64,000 nucleotides of DNA from the NCBI RefSeq assembly GCF_003668575.1, contig NZ_RCVZ01000005.1, forward strand, positions 1 through 64,000, in the 5' to 3' direction. Of this stretch, positions 47,546 through 57,276 are shown piece after piece; the first letter of the stretch is position 1; each line of letters begins with the position of its first letter. Position numbers and translations under genes: made by a program. The notes under the pieces were generated by a model. That model was not told the origin of the DNA. It did not search any database and saw nothing but the letters and a program-made list of their open reading frames with translations. The stretch is from Falsibacillus albus (GTDB lineage: Bacteria > Bacillota > Bacilli > Bacillales > DSM-25281).

Positions 47546-48430
47546 TTATTTTTTGTTAACTTGGCTCATTACTTCTTCTGCGAAGTTGTCTTGGCGTTTT
47601 TCAATTCCTTCTCCTACTTCGTAGCGAACAAGAGCAGTGATCTTACCGCCTTTGGATTGAACGAATTTGCCTACTTTTTGATCTGGATCTTTAACGAAAG
47701 ATTGGTCCACGATGCAGATATCTTCGAAGAATTTGCCTAGGCGGCCTTCAACCATTTTTGCAACGATGTTTTCAGGTTTACCTTCGTTAAGAGCTTGTTG
47801 AGTAAGCACTTCACGCTCACGCTGAACTTCTTCTTCAGAAACTTGGTCGCGGGAGATATATTTAGGGTTCAATGCAGCAGCGTGCATAGCAACGTCTTTC
47901 GCCACTTCCGCGTCAGTTGTTCCTTCGATTACAGTCAGCACTCCAATGCGGCCGCCCATATGCAGGTATTCACCGAATGCAGCGTTGTCGCCTTTTGTTT
48001 TGATTTCGAAACGGCGTAGAGTAAGCTTCTCACCAATCTTAGCGATCGCTTCGTTGATGTGGCCTTCAACAGTGTTGCCGTTTTCCATTTTTTGAGAAAC
48101 AGCTTCTTCAACGTTTGCAGGTTTGTTTTTCAACAAATGTGTAGCAAGTTCTTTTACAAGGTTTTGGAAACCTTCGTTTTTCGCAACGAAGTCTGTCTCA
48201 GAGTTTACCTCAAGAATAACAGCATCATTGCCTTCGCTTAGGATGAAAGTAGTACCTTCTGCAGCGATGCGATCAGCTTTCTTAGCAGCTTTCGCAATAC
48301 CTTTTTCACGAAGGAAGTCGATTGCTTGATCCATATCGCCATTTGTTTCAGTCAGTGCTTTTTTGCAGTCCATCATGCCAGCACCTGTTTTTTCACGTAA
48401 TTCTTTTACCATTTGTGCAGTAATTGCCAT
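47546..48430 (-). CDS. tsf: Elongation factor Ts
   Basis: This 294-residue factor recharges EF-Tu with GTP. The N-terminal UBA-like domain ([20 protein letters not shown]) and the core [10 protein letters not shown] segment are clear. It lies downstream of rpsB after a terminator hairpin, the usual arrangement. ATG at 48430 follows AGGAGG. Confidence 0.97.
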   Translation of the reverse strand: MAITAQMVKELREKTGAGMMDCKKALTETNGDMDQAIDFLREKGIAKAAKKADRIAAEGTTFILSEGNDAVILEVNSETDFVAKNEGFQNLVKELATHLLKNKPANVEEAVSQKMENGNTVEGHINEAIAKIGEKLTLRRFEIKTKGDNAAFGEYLHMGGRIGVLTVIEGTTDAEVAKDVAMHAAALNPKYISRDQVSEEEVQREREVLTQQALNEGKPENIVAKMVEGRLGKFFEDICIVDQSFVKDPDQKVGKFVQSKGGKITALVRYEVGEGIEKRQDNFAEEVMSQVNKK

Positions 48431-48492
48431 AATGAAAGTCCTCCTTAAGGTTTATGTAAATCATAATTGGCTATTTGCCAAGGCTCAATCTT

Positions 48493-48531
48493 TAAAAAAA
48501 GGTGATAAGGGTGCATCCCACTTATCACCTT
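48493..48531 (-). terminator. Terminator between rpsB and tsf
   Basis: A perfect 11-bp stem pairs 48499-48509 with 48521-48531 and is followed on the minus strand by seven T. Partial read-through would set the lower tsf level. Confidence 0.9.
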
Positions 48532-48537
48532 AATTCA

Positions 48538-49368
<831 letters not shown>

Positions 49369-49397
49369 AATATAGCATAAGCGTGCCTGGCAATCAA
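49369..49397 (-). promoter_or_regulatory. Sigma-A promoter for rpsB
   Basis: The minus strand has TTGATT (49392-49397), a 17-bp spacer ending in TGC, and TATATT (49369-49374), i.e. a near-consensus promoter with TG extension. The -35 lies 9 bases after the swrB stop, and no terminator separates the two units. Confidence 0.85.
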
Positions 49398-49405
49398 GTC
49401 CTTCT

Positions 49406-49909
49406 TCACTGGAATTGACGAAATTTTAATAACAGCTCAATTTCTGTTTTTCCAGTATTTAATTCTTTTGCAATTTCGTCAATGGATAGCCCTTGTTTTT
49501 GAAGATCCATCGCTTTTTGAAGGAACGTGTTTTCTGCCTCGTCTCGATCGACCTTTTGTTCGGCCTCGGATATGATCAAATCATCTCTTCCAGGGGAAAG
49601 GGATTTCTTGTAGGCACTAACCGCATGTCTTCTTTTGTGTGATGGAGCGATCTCCGTCATATCATCTGACTCGACGGCTGCTTTCATTGGTTTGTTTTCT
49701 TTGACCTCTTGGATCTGTGAGAGGAATTTTTCATTTTCCTCCTTCATTTCGATTAAATAAGCCGTTATCACGTCTTCCATCTCATTCATCATTTTTCGTT
49801 GATTATTTTCTGTTTCCACTAATCTGTTTTGCCTTACATAAAGAAGAACGACCGAAAACATGATCACGATATTAAAAATGAAAGAAACGATTAATAAAAA
49901 AGTAACCAT
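49406..49909 (-). CDS. swrB: SwrB, swarming/flagellar assembly factor
   Basis: This 167-residue protein has an N-terminal membrane helix (about 2-24), a coiled-coil-like region (about 28-70) and a C-terminal helix-turn-helix-like part (SIDEIAKELNTGKTEIELLL). Length, topology and position between sigD and rpsB match YlxL/SwrB, which in Bacillus subtilis promotes maturation of the flagellar export apparatus and so sigma-D activity. It starts 9 bases after the upstream small gene. Sequence is poorly conserved except the ends. Confidence 0.88.
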   Translation of the reverse strand: MVTFLLIVSFIFNIVIMFSVVLLYVRQNRLVETENNQRKMMNEMEDVITAYLIEMKEENEKFLSQIQEVKENKPMKAAVESDDMTEIAPSHKRRHAVSAYKKSLSPGRDDLIISEAEQKVDRDEAENTFLQKAMDLQKQGLSIDEIAKELNTGKTEIELLLKFRQFQ

Positions 49910-49918
49910 TTGATCTCC

Positions 49919-50218
49919 TTATTGGCTGTAATCAAAATTATTCCCTTTATAAGGGTGTTGATAGCCCTTGTTGTCTTTCCGTCTATCTTTGCCGGAAGAA
50001 TGAGGATGCTTGGGCTTTTCCTGCTTATTATCATTGGAATTCTTTTCAGCGTTTTCGCTCTTGGAAATCTGACTCCTCTTTTCCACTGAAGTTTTCTCAA
50101 GCTGTGCGGAAGCTTCTTCGTTGATGACCTGTCCCCTTTGTTGAATCAGTTCGGCTGTTTTGCTAGCATCTAAAGTCCTCGGAAGAGCCACTTGCATTTC
50201 GATTAATTTTAAACTCAT
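49919..50218 (-). CDS. Small hydrophilic protein between sigD and swrB, unknown
   Basis: This 99-residue protein begins MSLKLIEMQVALPRTLDASK. The first 35 residues look ordered; the rest is low-complexity and strongly charged (Lys, Asn, Ser, Glu, Gln, His), ending KGNNFDYSQ. GAGGTG precedes the ATG at 50218. I do not recognise a family, and Bacillus subtilis has no gene here that I recall. It lies in the fla/che operon and may share sigma-D-dependent or operon expression. A partner or chaperone role cannot be inferred from the sequence. Confidence 0.75.
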   Translation of the reverse strand: MSLKLIEMQVALPRTLDASKTAELIQQRGQVINEEASAQLEKTSVEKRSQISKSENAEKNSNDNKQEKPKHPHSSGKDRRKDNKGYQHPYKGNNFDYSQ

Positions 50219-50279
50219 GAAAGCACCTCATTTTTAAATGCTGTTTTTGTGAGTTTCATGCTCATATTGAAGAGAAATG

Positions 50280-50310
50280 GTTGATTTCCGTTACAGGATT
50301 GAAAAATAAA
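50280..50310 (+). repeat. Dispersed intergenic repeat, copy 8 (fragment)
   Basis: Only GTTGATTTCCGTTACAGGAT of the family core is present, between sigD and the small downstream gene. It is the only fragment inside the fla/che operon. Confidence 0.45.
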
Positions 50311-50342
50311 GCATTTTTCAGCTTAACAGCCTTTCCTGGCAC

Positions 50343-51107
50343 TCATTGAAATTGGATGAGTGTTTTCCTTAACTTAAATAATGCTTTTGAATGGATTTGC
50401 GAAATCCTGGAAGTGGATAAACTTAAGATTTCCCCGATTTCGGTAAGTGTTAGTTCTTCATGGTAGAAAAGGCTGAGAACCAACTGTTCTTTCTCATTTA
50501 AAGTTAAGATGACTTCAGATAATTCCTCGATCCATTCACCTTTAACCAATTGTTCTTCAGGAGTCGGCGCATTTTCGTCTTTTACCGAGAACGATTGGCC
50601 TTCTTTATCGTCATGATCGTATATATGCTCATCGATCGAGAGAACATTGGAGAAAAAATGTTCGTTCATCGTTTGCGATATTTCTTCCGACGACAGGTGC
50701 AAGTGGCTGGAAATCTCTTCAACAGTGGCGGTTTTCATGTTTTTCTGCTCAAGGAATTCAATTGCCTGCTCAATTTTTTTCGCCCGTTCCCTCGTGCTCC
50801 TAGGCAGCCAGTCTTCTTTCCTCAGCCCATCAATGATCGCCCCCCTTATTCTGAAGGAGGCATATGTATCAAATTTCAAATCCCTTGAAGGATCGAATTT
50901 ATTCAATGCATCTAATAATCCCATCATCCCAAGGCTTTTAATATCTTCTTTCGAGACATTACGGGGAAGCCCAATCGCAATTCTCTGGACGTGAAATGAA
51001 ACAAGGGGCAAATATTTTCTCACTAATAGGTCGCCCGCTTCCGTATCACGGTCATTCATCCAAGCATCCCATAATTTGTATTCTTCCTTTGTCGATACAT
51101 GCGACAT
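50343..51107 (-). CDS. sigD: RNA polymerase sigma factor SigD (FliA type)
   Basis: This 254-residue sigma factor directs late flagellar, motility and autolysin genes. Regions 2 (GMMGLLDALNKFDPSRDLKFDTYASFRIRG, shown here in part: ALNKFDPSRDLKFDTYASF), 3 and 4 (EEVILTLNEKEQLVLSLFYH style region with LTEIGEILSLSTSRISQIHS) are intact. The start at 51107 follows AGGAGGAG. The length equals that of Bacillus subtilis SigD. It is near the end of the fla/che operon, so its level depends on transcription reaching this far. Confidence 0.96.
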   Translation of the reverse strand: MSHVSTKEEYKLWDAWMNDRDTEAGDLLVRKYLPLVSFHVQRIAIGLPRNVSKEDIKSLGMMGLLDALNKFDPSRDLKFDTYASFRIRGAIIDGLRKEDWLPRSTRERAKKIEQAIEFLEQKNMKTATVEEISSHLHLSSEEISQTMNEHFFSNVLSIDEHIYDHDDKEGQSFSVKDENAPTPEEQLVKGEWIEELSEVILTLNEKEQLVLSLFYHEELTLTEIGEILSLSTSRISQIHSKALFKLRKTLIQFQ

Positions 51108-51276
51108 GGTTCTCCTCCTCGCCGCGTTGTTAGTATTATTATAGCAAAATAGCCAGGAAAAAAATATCTGACCATACACCTAAATCTATATATGGATTTT
51201 TTTAGAAACCGCCTGTTCCCATCATTATTCTTCCTTTGCGAATGTGCCATTTTCAAGATGGGGGTTGGCAGAAAAA

Positions 51277-51591
51277 CTACTCTTTTAATAATGATTGAAT
51301 GATCCTCGCTGTTTCTTCACTGTCGATTTCTCCACTATTTTCATGTCCAGTTTGCAGATATTGAAGATCTTCGTAATGATTTCCCACATCTTGAGGCAGC
51401 CCATCTTTGCTTTCCTTTAAAATAAAGGCTATCGCCCATCGAATGATAAAAGCAGTGATAAAGAAGATGAACCCGGATATTATTGAGCCGATCATCACGG
51501 CTCGCGGCAAGTGGCTTGGGAATGAAAGAATAAAATAAAAGGTGAACCCGATAATGGCGAACCATAAATTCCAAACGAAAGACCCAGACAT
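51277..51591 (-). CDS. Small membrane protein between cheD and sigD, unknown
   Basis: This 104-residue protein has two hydrophobic segments (about 7-24 and 31-56) and an acidic cytoplasmic-looking tail (about 60-104, ending IIQSLLKE). Its ATG at 51591 overlaps the cheD stop codon, so it is translated with the chemotaxis genes. I do not recognise a family; Bacillus subtilis lacks a gene at this place as far as I recall. Operon context suggests a motility role, not proven. It ends 170 bases before sigD. Confidence 0.78.
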   Translation of the reverse strand: MSGSFVWNLWFAIIGFTFYFILSFPSHLPRAVMIGSIISGFIFFITAFIIRWAIAFILKESKDGLPQDVGNHYEDLQYLQTGHENSGEIDSEETARIIQSLLKE

Positions 51592-52091
51592 TATAGAACG
51601 GCCTCCCCTTTGCTTACCGTTCTAATATGAAGCAGACTCGTTTCGGTATCAAACTCAATCGTTCTCCCATTATTCCCTCCGACATCTTCTCCTGCAAGCT
51701 TTATGTTGAATCGTTGCAGCTCCTTTTTCACTGCTTCTACATTCCTTGGACCTATTCTCATCACATCACTTTGTGAAGCGAACTGAAACATTTGTGCACC
51801 GCCTGCAATTTTTGCCTTAAGCAGCGACGGGATCGCCCCGGAACGAATCAGGCAATCTCTTAAATCCGCTATTGCTGTATCTGCAAATTTTGCTTTGTTT
51901 AATTTCGCACCATCTTTGTTCAAAGCTGAATCAGGCAGCATCACATGTGAGAGTCCCGCGATTCCGGATGTTTCATCATACAATACGACCCCAACGCAAG
52001 AACCGAGTCCTGTCGTCCGAATGGACTGCGGAGCTTTCACCACATTCATGTCAGCTATGCCTACCTTTACCACTTCCATTAAACTAACCAT
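51591..52091 (-). CDS. cheD: CheD, chemoreceptor glutamine deamidase
   Basis: This 166-residue protein (162 if ATG 52079 is used) deamidates receptor glutamines and works with CheC in adaptation. TGLGSCVGVVLYDE contains the catalytic cysteine, and GLSHVMLP the histidine. The ATG at 52091 is preceded by AGGGG and overlaps the cheC stop by 8 bases, so coupling is likely. Confidence 0.94.
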   Translation of the reverse strand: MVSLMEVVKVGIADMNVVKAPQSIRTTGLGSCVGVVLYDETSGIAGLSHVMLPDSALNKDGAKLNKAKFADTAIADLRDCLIRSGAIPSLLKAKIAGGAQMFQFASQSDVMRIGPRNVEAVKKELQRFNIKLAGEDVGGNNGRTIEFDTETSLLHIRTVSKGEAVL

Positions 52092-52725
52092 TGATTGGGA
52101 CCCCTAAGGAATTGAATATCGTTTCAAACGATGGGGGATCGGGAAGAAGGAAAAAATGCCCTTTTACACTATTTTCCTTCACAGACCCCTCTTCATTCAA
52201 GGCAGTATCGATGACGATGGCATAGTCGCTCGTCTGGGATAACTCAATTAACCCATAGCCGACAATGGCCCCGACCATATCGATGCTTAAAGCCGGCACA
52301 GAAGGATACAAGTTTAAATTCGTAAAATTTGCTAATGATGATAAATAGGAACCTGATAAAATATTGCCTAATTCCTGCATGGCAGAAACGGCCATTTCAG
52401 CATATGGCGATTCTTCGAGCGAAAGGGTGGGATCTCCCGTCATTTGATGCAGGAAGCGAGTTGCTTGATCCAAGGATAATAGAAAAAACATGCTCCCCGG
52501 TGCATCACCCTCGATTCTCAAAAACACACTCACCACTACATTTTCCGCTCCACCTGCCATCTCCATCATTTCATCAAAAGAAACGATATGGACATTGGGG
52601 ACCTTCATATCCACTTTTCGGTTCAATAATGTCGACAATGACGTAGCTGCATGCCCAGCCCCAATGTTGCCAATTTCCTTTAAAACATCCAAGTGCAGGT
52701 TTGTGATCCTTTGTTCTATTCCCAT
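52084..52725 (-). CDS. cheC: CheC, CheY-P phosphatase
   Basis: This 213-residue protein dephosphorylates CheY-P and partners with CheD. Both phosphatase motifs are present: LKEIGNIGAGHA (E17, N20) and AMQELGNILSGS (E118, N121). ATG at 52725 is nine bases after AAGGA; a TTG at 52734 is too close. It lies 12 bases after cheW. Confidence 0.94.
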   Translation of the reverse strand: MGIEQRITNLHLDVLKEIGNIGAGHAATSLSTLLNRKVDMKVPNVHIVSFDEMMEMAGGAENVVVSVFLRIEGDAPGSMFFLLSLDQATRFLHQMTGDPTLSLEESPYAEMAVSAMQELGNILSGSYLSSLANFTNLNLYPSVPALSIDMVGAIVGYGLIELSQTSDYAIVIDTALNEEGSVKENSVKGHFFLLPDPPSFETIFNSLGVPING

Positions 52726-52737
52726 TTGCAACAATCC

Positions 52738-53190
52738 TTAATCTATTGGATTTAATACCTTTTCCAAATGCACTAATATCAATAGCCTTTTTTCTAATTT
52801 TGCGACACTGCTGATGTACTCCGCTTCAATTGCACCCACGACATCGGGCTGGGGTTCGATTGAATCGGCGGAAAGGTCAAGGACATCATTTGCTGCATCG
52901 ACGATGAAGCCTACTTCCATTTCATTGAAAGCTACGATGATGATTCTCGTGCTTTCCGTATACGCTGCTTCCGGTAATAGGAATCGCTTCCTCATATCGA
53001 CGATCGGTGTCACCACACCTCGAAGGTTAATGACCCCTTCCACGAAATCTACTGTTCCCGGCACACGGGTTATATGCTGCAATTTTTCAATTGATCGAAC
53101 TTGATTGACAGGAATCGCATATTCTTTATCTGCCAATTGAAAGACTATGAATTTAGTTTGATTTAACACGTCTTTTACCATTTCACTCAT
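52738..53190 (-). CDS. cheW: CheW, chemotaxis coupling protein
   Basis: This 150-residue coupling protein links receptors to CheA. It is a single CheW SH3-like domain with VFQLADKEYAIPVNQVRSIE, VPGTVDFVEGVINLRG and VVTPIVDMRKRF. It lies 17 bases after cheA. Confidence 0.96.
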   Translation of the reverse strand: MSEMVKDVLNQTKFIVFQLADKEYAIPVNQVRSIEKLQHITRVPGTVDFVEGVINLRGVVTPIVDMRKRFLLPEAAYTESTRIIIVAFNEMEVGFIVDAANDVLDLSADSIEPQPDVVGAIEAEYISSVAKLEKRLLILVHLEKVLNPID

Positions 53191-53207
53191 GTACTCTCCC
53201 CCTATCC

Positions 53208-55262
53208 CTATTTAATTAATGCGTTGCAATCCAATATCAATGCTACCTGCCCATCACCCAGGATCGTGGCTCCGGAAATGGCGAAAACATTGGTTAAATA
53301 GTTCCCCAGCGACTTGAGGACAACCTCTTGCTGTCCGATGAATGAATCGACGATGAGCGCAGCCATTTTATCGCCTTTTCTTACGATGACCAATGATAAA
53401 AATTCGTTTTCTTCTTCTCCTCCAGGTACGTCAAAAACTTCTTTCAATTCGACAAGCGGCACCACTCTTCCACGGAAGTCAATGACCTTTTGATTATGGG
53501 CATGGAGAATATCCGATTTTTTGATGATTGCTGTTTCAATGATGGATGAAAGTGGAATCGCATATTTTTCTTTTTGGATTTCTGTAAGCATGACCGAAAT
53601 AATCGAAAGCGTCAAAGGAAGCTGAATGGAGAAAATTGAGCCGCTGCCTTCCTTTGAATCAATCGTAATCGTCCCGCCCAATGACTCGATCGTCGATTTA
53701 ACTACATCGAGGCCTACGCCGCGCCCGGAAATATCTGAGATCGCTTCAGCTGTCGAAAATCCTGATGCAAAGATAAGCTCAAAAACCTGGCGATCTGTTA
53801 ATGTCTGTGCAGTTTGTTCTGTTATAATGCCTTTTGATATCGCTTTCTGCAATACCCGCTCCTTGTTGATCCCTGCTCCGTCATCTTCAATTTCTATAAA
53901 TACATGATTGCCGCTGTGGTATGCCTTTAACTGGATCGTCCCTTCCTCAGGCTTTCCATTGGCCTTTCTGATTTCTGGTTTTTCGATGCCGTGGTCCATT
54001 GCGTTTCTCAGCAAGTGGACAAGAGGATCTCCTATCTCATCGATGACCGTACGATCGAGCTCCGTTTCAGCCCCTATGACTTCCAAGTTGATCATTTTAT
54101 TTAAATCCCTTGCCAATTGGCGGACCATGCGAGGAAATCTATTAAACACCGTTTCTACCGGAACCATCCGCATATTTAAAATGATGCTTTGTAAATCCCC
54201 GGATATCCGCGACATCCTTTCAACCGTCTCATGCAGTTCCGGATGGTCCAGTTCCCTGGAAATTTGCTCAAGTCTTCCACGATCAATGACCAGCTCTTCG
54301 AATAAGTTCATCAAACTATCCAGCCGCTCAATACTGACCCTGATCGTCTTGTTATTGGAAGCAATCGTCTTTGGCCCGGATGATTTAGCAGCTTCTTCAG
54401 TTGACTTTTTAGCAGCCTCAGGGAGTTGAATATCCTTTGTCTCTTCCGGCGGTGCATCATTGATAACTTCATGGACAGTCTCTTCCAAGTTTACGAAAGC
54501 GATCTCAACCAATTCGACTTCCGATACTTTCATGATTTTACTATGTATATCTTCGGAGCTTTCTTTCGTTATCAATGTAACGGTGAATTCATCGTCAAAT
54601 TGTTCTTCTTCCAGCTTCTCAACCGATGGATTGGATCGGATGACTTCCCCGCTCTTTTCCAGCACTTCAAAAACCATATATACTCTAGCAGCTTTCAGTA
54701 AACAATCACTTCTAAGCGATATTGAAATCTCAAAGCATTCAAATCCTTGATCTTTAGATTGCTGAATGACTGTTTGTTCAAATTGATCGTATTCATTTTT
54801 GGAGGGCTTTCTTTCTGGAGCAGCCACGGCTGCAGCAACTTCTGTCTTGGCGTCGGAGTTGTCCAGACTGGAGTGAGGAAATTCGCCTTCTTCAATCTGT
54901 TTCAACTTATCTGCGACTTCTGTAATGTTGCGTTTGCCATCGCCGCCTGAGGCAATCGATTCGACCATCGCTTCTAAATCATCAATTGATAGAAAGACGA
55001 CATCTAATACATCTGGAGTGACCTTTACTTTTTCATTGCGTATTGCGTCGAGCACGTTTTCCATCATATGGGTCAAGTGGGCCAAGTCTTCATATCCCAT
55101 GGTGGCAGACATCCCTTTAAGCGTATGGGCTGACCGGAAAATTTCATTGACTATGGTCAAATCTTCCGGATTCTTCTCCAAAGACAAAATATGTTCGTTG
55201 CATGCTTGCAAGTGCTCTCTGCTTTCTTCAATAAAAACTTCTAGATATTGATTCATTTCCAT
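53208..55262 (-). CDS. cheA: CheA, chemotaxis histidine kinase
   Basis: This 684-residue kinase has P1 with the phosphorylated histidine in RSAHTLKG (H46), a P2 CheY/CheB-binding domain, dimerisation P3 (about 300-365), the ATPase P4 (NAMDHGIE, DDGAGI, GRGVGLDVV) and a CheW-like P5. GAGGTG precedes the ATG at 55262, which overlaps the cheB stop by 10 bases. In Bacilli attractant raises CheA activity. Confidence 0.96.
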   Translation of the reverse strand: MEMNQYLEVFIEESREHLQACNEHILSLEKNPEDLTIVNEIFRSAHTLKGMSATMGYEDLAHLTHMMENVLDAIRNEKVKVTPDVLDVVFLSIDDLEAMVESIASGGDGKRNITEVADKLKQIEEGEFPHSSLDNSDAKTEVAAAVAAPERKPSKNEYDQFEQTVIQQSKDQGFECFEISISLRSDCLLKAARVYMVFEVLEKSGEVIRSNPSVEKLEEEQFDDEFTVTLITKESSEDIHSKIMKVSEVELVEIAFVNLEETVHEVINDAPPEETKDIQLPEAAKKSTEEAAKSSGPKTIASNNKTIRVSIERLDSLMNLFEELVIDRGRLEQISRELDHPELHETVERMSRISGDLQSIILNMRMVPVETVFNRFPRMVRQLARDLNKMINLEVIGAETELDRTVIDEIGDPLVHLLRNAMDHGIEKPEIRKANGKPEEGTIQLKAYHSGNHVFIEIEDDGAGINKERVLQKAISKGIITEQTAQTLTDRQVFELIFASGFSTAEAISDISGRGVGLDVVKSTIESLGGTITIDSKEGSGSIFSIQLPLTLSIISVMLTEIQKEKYAIPLSSIIETAIIKKSDILHAHNQKVIDFRGRVVPLVELKEVFDVPGGEEENEFLSLVIVRKGDKMAALIVDSFIGQQEVVLKSLGNYLTNVFAISGATILGDGQVALILDCNALIK

Positions 55263-56383
55263 CTTCTCGACACCTCTCTATTCATATATTTTAAAATAGC
55301 ATTGGCGATTTGCCCCAAGTCTTCAACATCATCAACGAGATTGGTCTGAAGCGCCGCTTTGGGCATTCCGTATACAATGCATGTATTTTCAGATTCTGCT
55401 ATGATTCTGCAATTCCCTTTGTCCTTCAAGCTTTTGAGACCGGTTGCTCCATCCGAGCCCATCCCTGTCATGATGACTGCAACCTTATCGTATTGTTGCA
55501 GCTCACTGATGGATTCAAACATGACATCCACCGAAGGCCGATGACCATTCCTCGGAGGGGATTGATTAAGTTGGATGGCTGCACTTTTTCCAACCGTTTT
55601 AACGCAAAGATGGTAGCCGCCCGGGGCGATGTATGCACAACCTTTTCTCAATATCTCCCCATCTTCCGCTTCTTTCACCGTGATTTCGCACAGCTGATTC
55701 AGTCTGTCCGCCAATGATTTGGTAAAACCAGGCGGCATATGCTGTACACATAATATCGGTGCATCGATCGATTCCTTAAGGCTTGTAAGAACTTGCTGTA
55801 AAGCTCTTGGCCCTCCTGTAGAGGTTCCGATGCAAATCAGTTTTTCACTATCGGGACTCCATTTGGTTGCCTCGACCCTTGGTGATTGAACTTCTTTCAC
55901 TTCATTTTCTATAAATTGGGACAATTCCGGCTGAAAAAAGTCTTTTGTTTCCTCTAATAGGGGTTTCGCTAACTTGGAAACATGCACTTTGCTCGCCGAA
56001 ATTACTTTCTGAACCAAAACGTCCTTGATCTTATGGAGGTCAAGTGAGATCGTCCCTGATGGCTTCGCCACAAAATCAACAGCTCCGAAATCCATTGCTT
56101 GAACTGTTTGGTCGGCTCCTTTTTTTGTCATGCTTGAAAGCATGACTACAGGAGTAGGAATCTCTTGCATTATTTTCTTCAATGCTTCCAGCCCATTCAT
56201 GATGGGCATTTCTATGTCCAAAGTGATGACATCAGGCTGCAATATGTTTATTTTCTTCAAAGCATCCTCACCATTGCGGGCAAATCCCACCACTTCAATG
56301 AATGGTTCCTCTTCTAAAAAATTGATGATTAATTTCCGCATGAAGGCTGAATCATCGACTACTAATACTTTAATTAGTTTCAT
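55253..56383 (-). CDS. cheB: CheB, receptor methylesterase with response regulator domain
   Basis: This 376-residue protein has an N-terminal receiver domain (VLVVDDSAFMR, phosphorylated D56 in TLDIEMP) and a C-terminal methylesterase/glutaminase with active-site serine in IGTSTGGPRAL, histidine in QHMPPGF and aspartate in MGSDGATG. AGGGGG precedes the ATG. It lies 8 bases after flhG. Confidence 0.96.
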   Translation of the reverse strand: MKLIKVLVVDDSAFMRKLIINFLEEEPFIEVVGFARNGEDALKKINILQPDVITLDIEMPIMNGLEALKKIMQEIPTPVVMLSSMTKKGADQTVQAMDFGAVDFVAKPSGTISLDLHKIKDVLVQKVISASKVHVSKLAKPLLEETKDFFQPELSQFIENEVKEVQSPRVEATKWSPDSEKLICIGTSTGGPRALQQVLTSLKESIDAPILCVQHMPPGFTKSLADRLNQLCEITVKEAEDGEILRKGCAYIAPGGYHLCVKTVGKSAAIQLNQSPPRNGHRPSVDVMFESISELQQYDKVAVIMTGMGSDGATGLKSLKDKGNCRIIAESENTCIVYGMPKAALQTNLVDDVEDLGQIANAILKYMNREVSRRWK

Positions 56384-56391
56384 CAGGCCCC

Positions 56392-57276
56392 CTACCTTTC
56401 AATCCAAAGATTTCGAAGTCTTGATAGAAAGCTTGTCTTTGTCATTGTCATCACTCTTGAATCCTCTTCGGATAGAAAATTCCGAACGACTGTTTCAAGG
56501 GACAACGAGACAGGTGCTTTTGGAAATCCCAGTGAGAATGGCTGTTGTTTCAAGACGCTTTTTTTGACATGAGGGTCTTCAGGGAGCATCCCTAATGCAC
56601 TGATTTCAATATTTAGAAATTTATTTGAAGCTGTCTTCAGTCGCTGCATAGTCTCCTTTCCTTCACTTTCACTTTCTGCACGGTTGCAAATGACGGAGAA
56701 CTTCCGAGTGGAGTTGGGATCTTTTAGCGTAATGAACTTTATCATCGAGTAAGCATCTGTGATGGAGGTGGGTTCAGGCGTCGAGATGACGATGATGTCG
56801 TCCACCGATAGTAAAAAATGAAGAGAGACGCTGGTGGCTCCTGCCCCCATATCAAAAAGAATATAGTCAAAATCGCTTTCCAGCGCCTCTAAACCGAACA
56901 GCAGCCTGGAAATGTAATCCTCACTCATTTCAAATATTTGTGACAGTCCATTTCCACCAGCTATATACGAAAGGTTTGTAGAAACCGGGACAATGACGTC
57001 ATTGATCGCAAGGTTCTTGTCCTCCAAATAATCGACGATGCTTTTTTCAGCAGCTGTTCCTAGGAGCAGATGAATGTTAGCCATACCAATATCGAAATCA
57101 ATGAGTAAAACCTTGTATCCCTTACTTGCAAGTGATAATGAAAAATTCACGGAAATATTGGACTTGCCGACACCGCCTTTTCCGCTCACGATGGCAGAGG
57201 TTTTGGCCTTGCTGCTGCTTTTGGCGGTTTGCTGCTCCTGCATTTTTTGACGGAGTCTTTCTGCTTGATCACTCAT
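56392..57276 (-). CDS. flhG: FlhG (YlxH), MinD-like ATPase for flagellar placement
   Basis: This 294-residue MinD/ParA-type ATPase controls flagellum number and position with FlhF. The N-terminal DQAERLR (residues 3-9) is the motif that stimulates the FlhF GTPase; the deviant Walker A SGKGGVGKS is at 31-39. A C-terminal amphipathic helix can bind membrane. The start overlaps the flhF stop by 4 bases. Confidence 0.95.
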   Translation of the reverse strand: MSDQAERLRQKMQEQQTAKSSSKAKTSAIVSGKGGVGKSNISVNFSLSLASKGYKVLLIDFDIGMANIHLLLGTAAEKSIVDYLEDKNLAINDVIVPVSTNLSYIAGGNGLSQIFEMSEDYISRLLFGLEALESDFDYILFDMGAGATSVSLHFLLSVDDIIVISTPEPTSITDAYSMIKFITLKDPNSTRKFSVICNRAESESEGKETMQRLKTASNKFLNIEISALGMLPEDPHVKKSVLKQQPFSLGFPKAPVSLSLETVVRNFLSEEDSRVMTMTKTSFLSRLRNLWIER

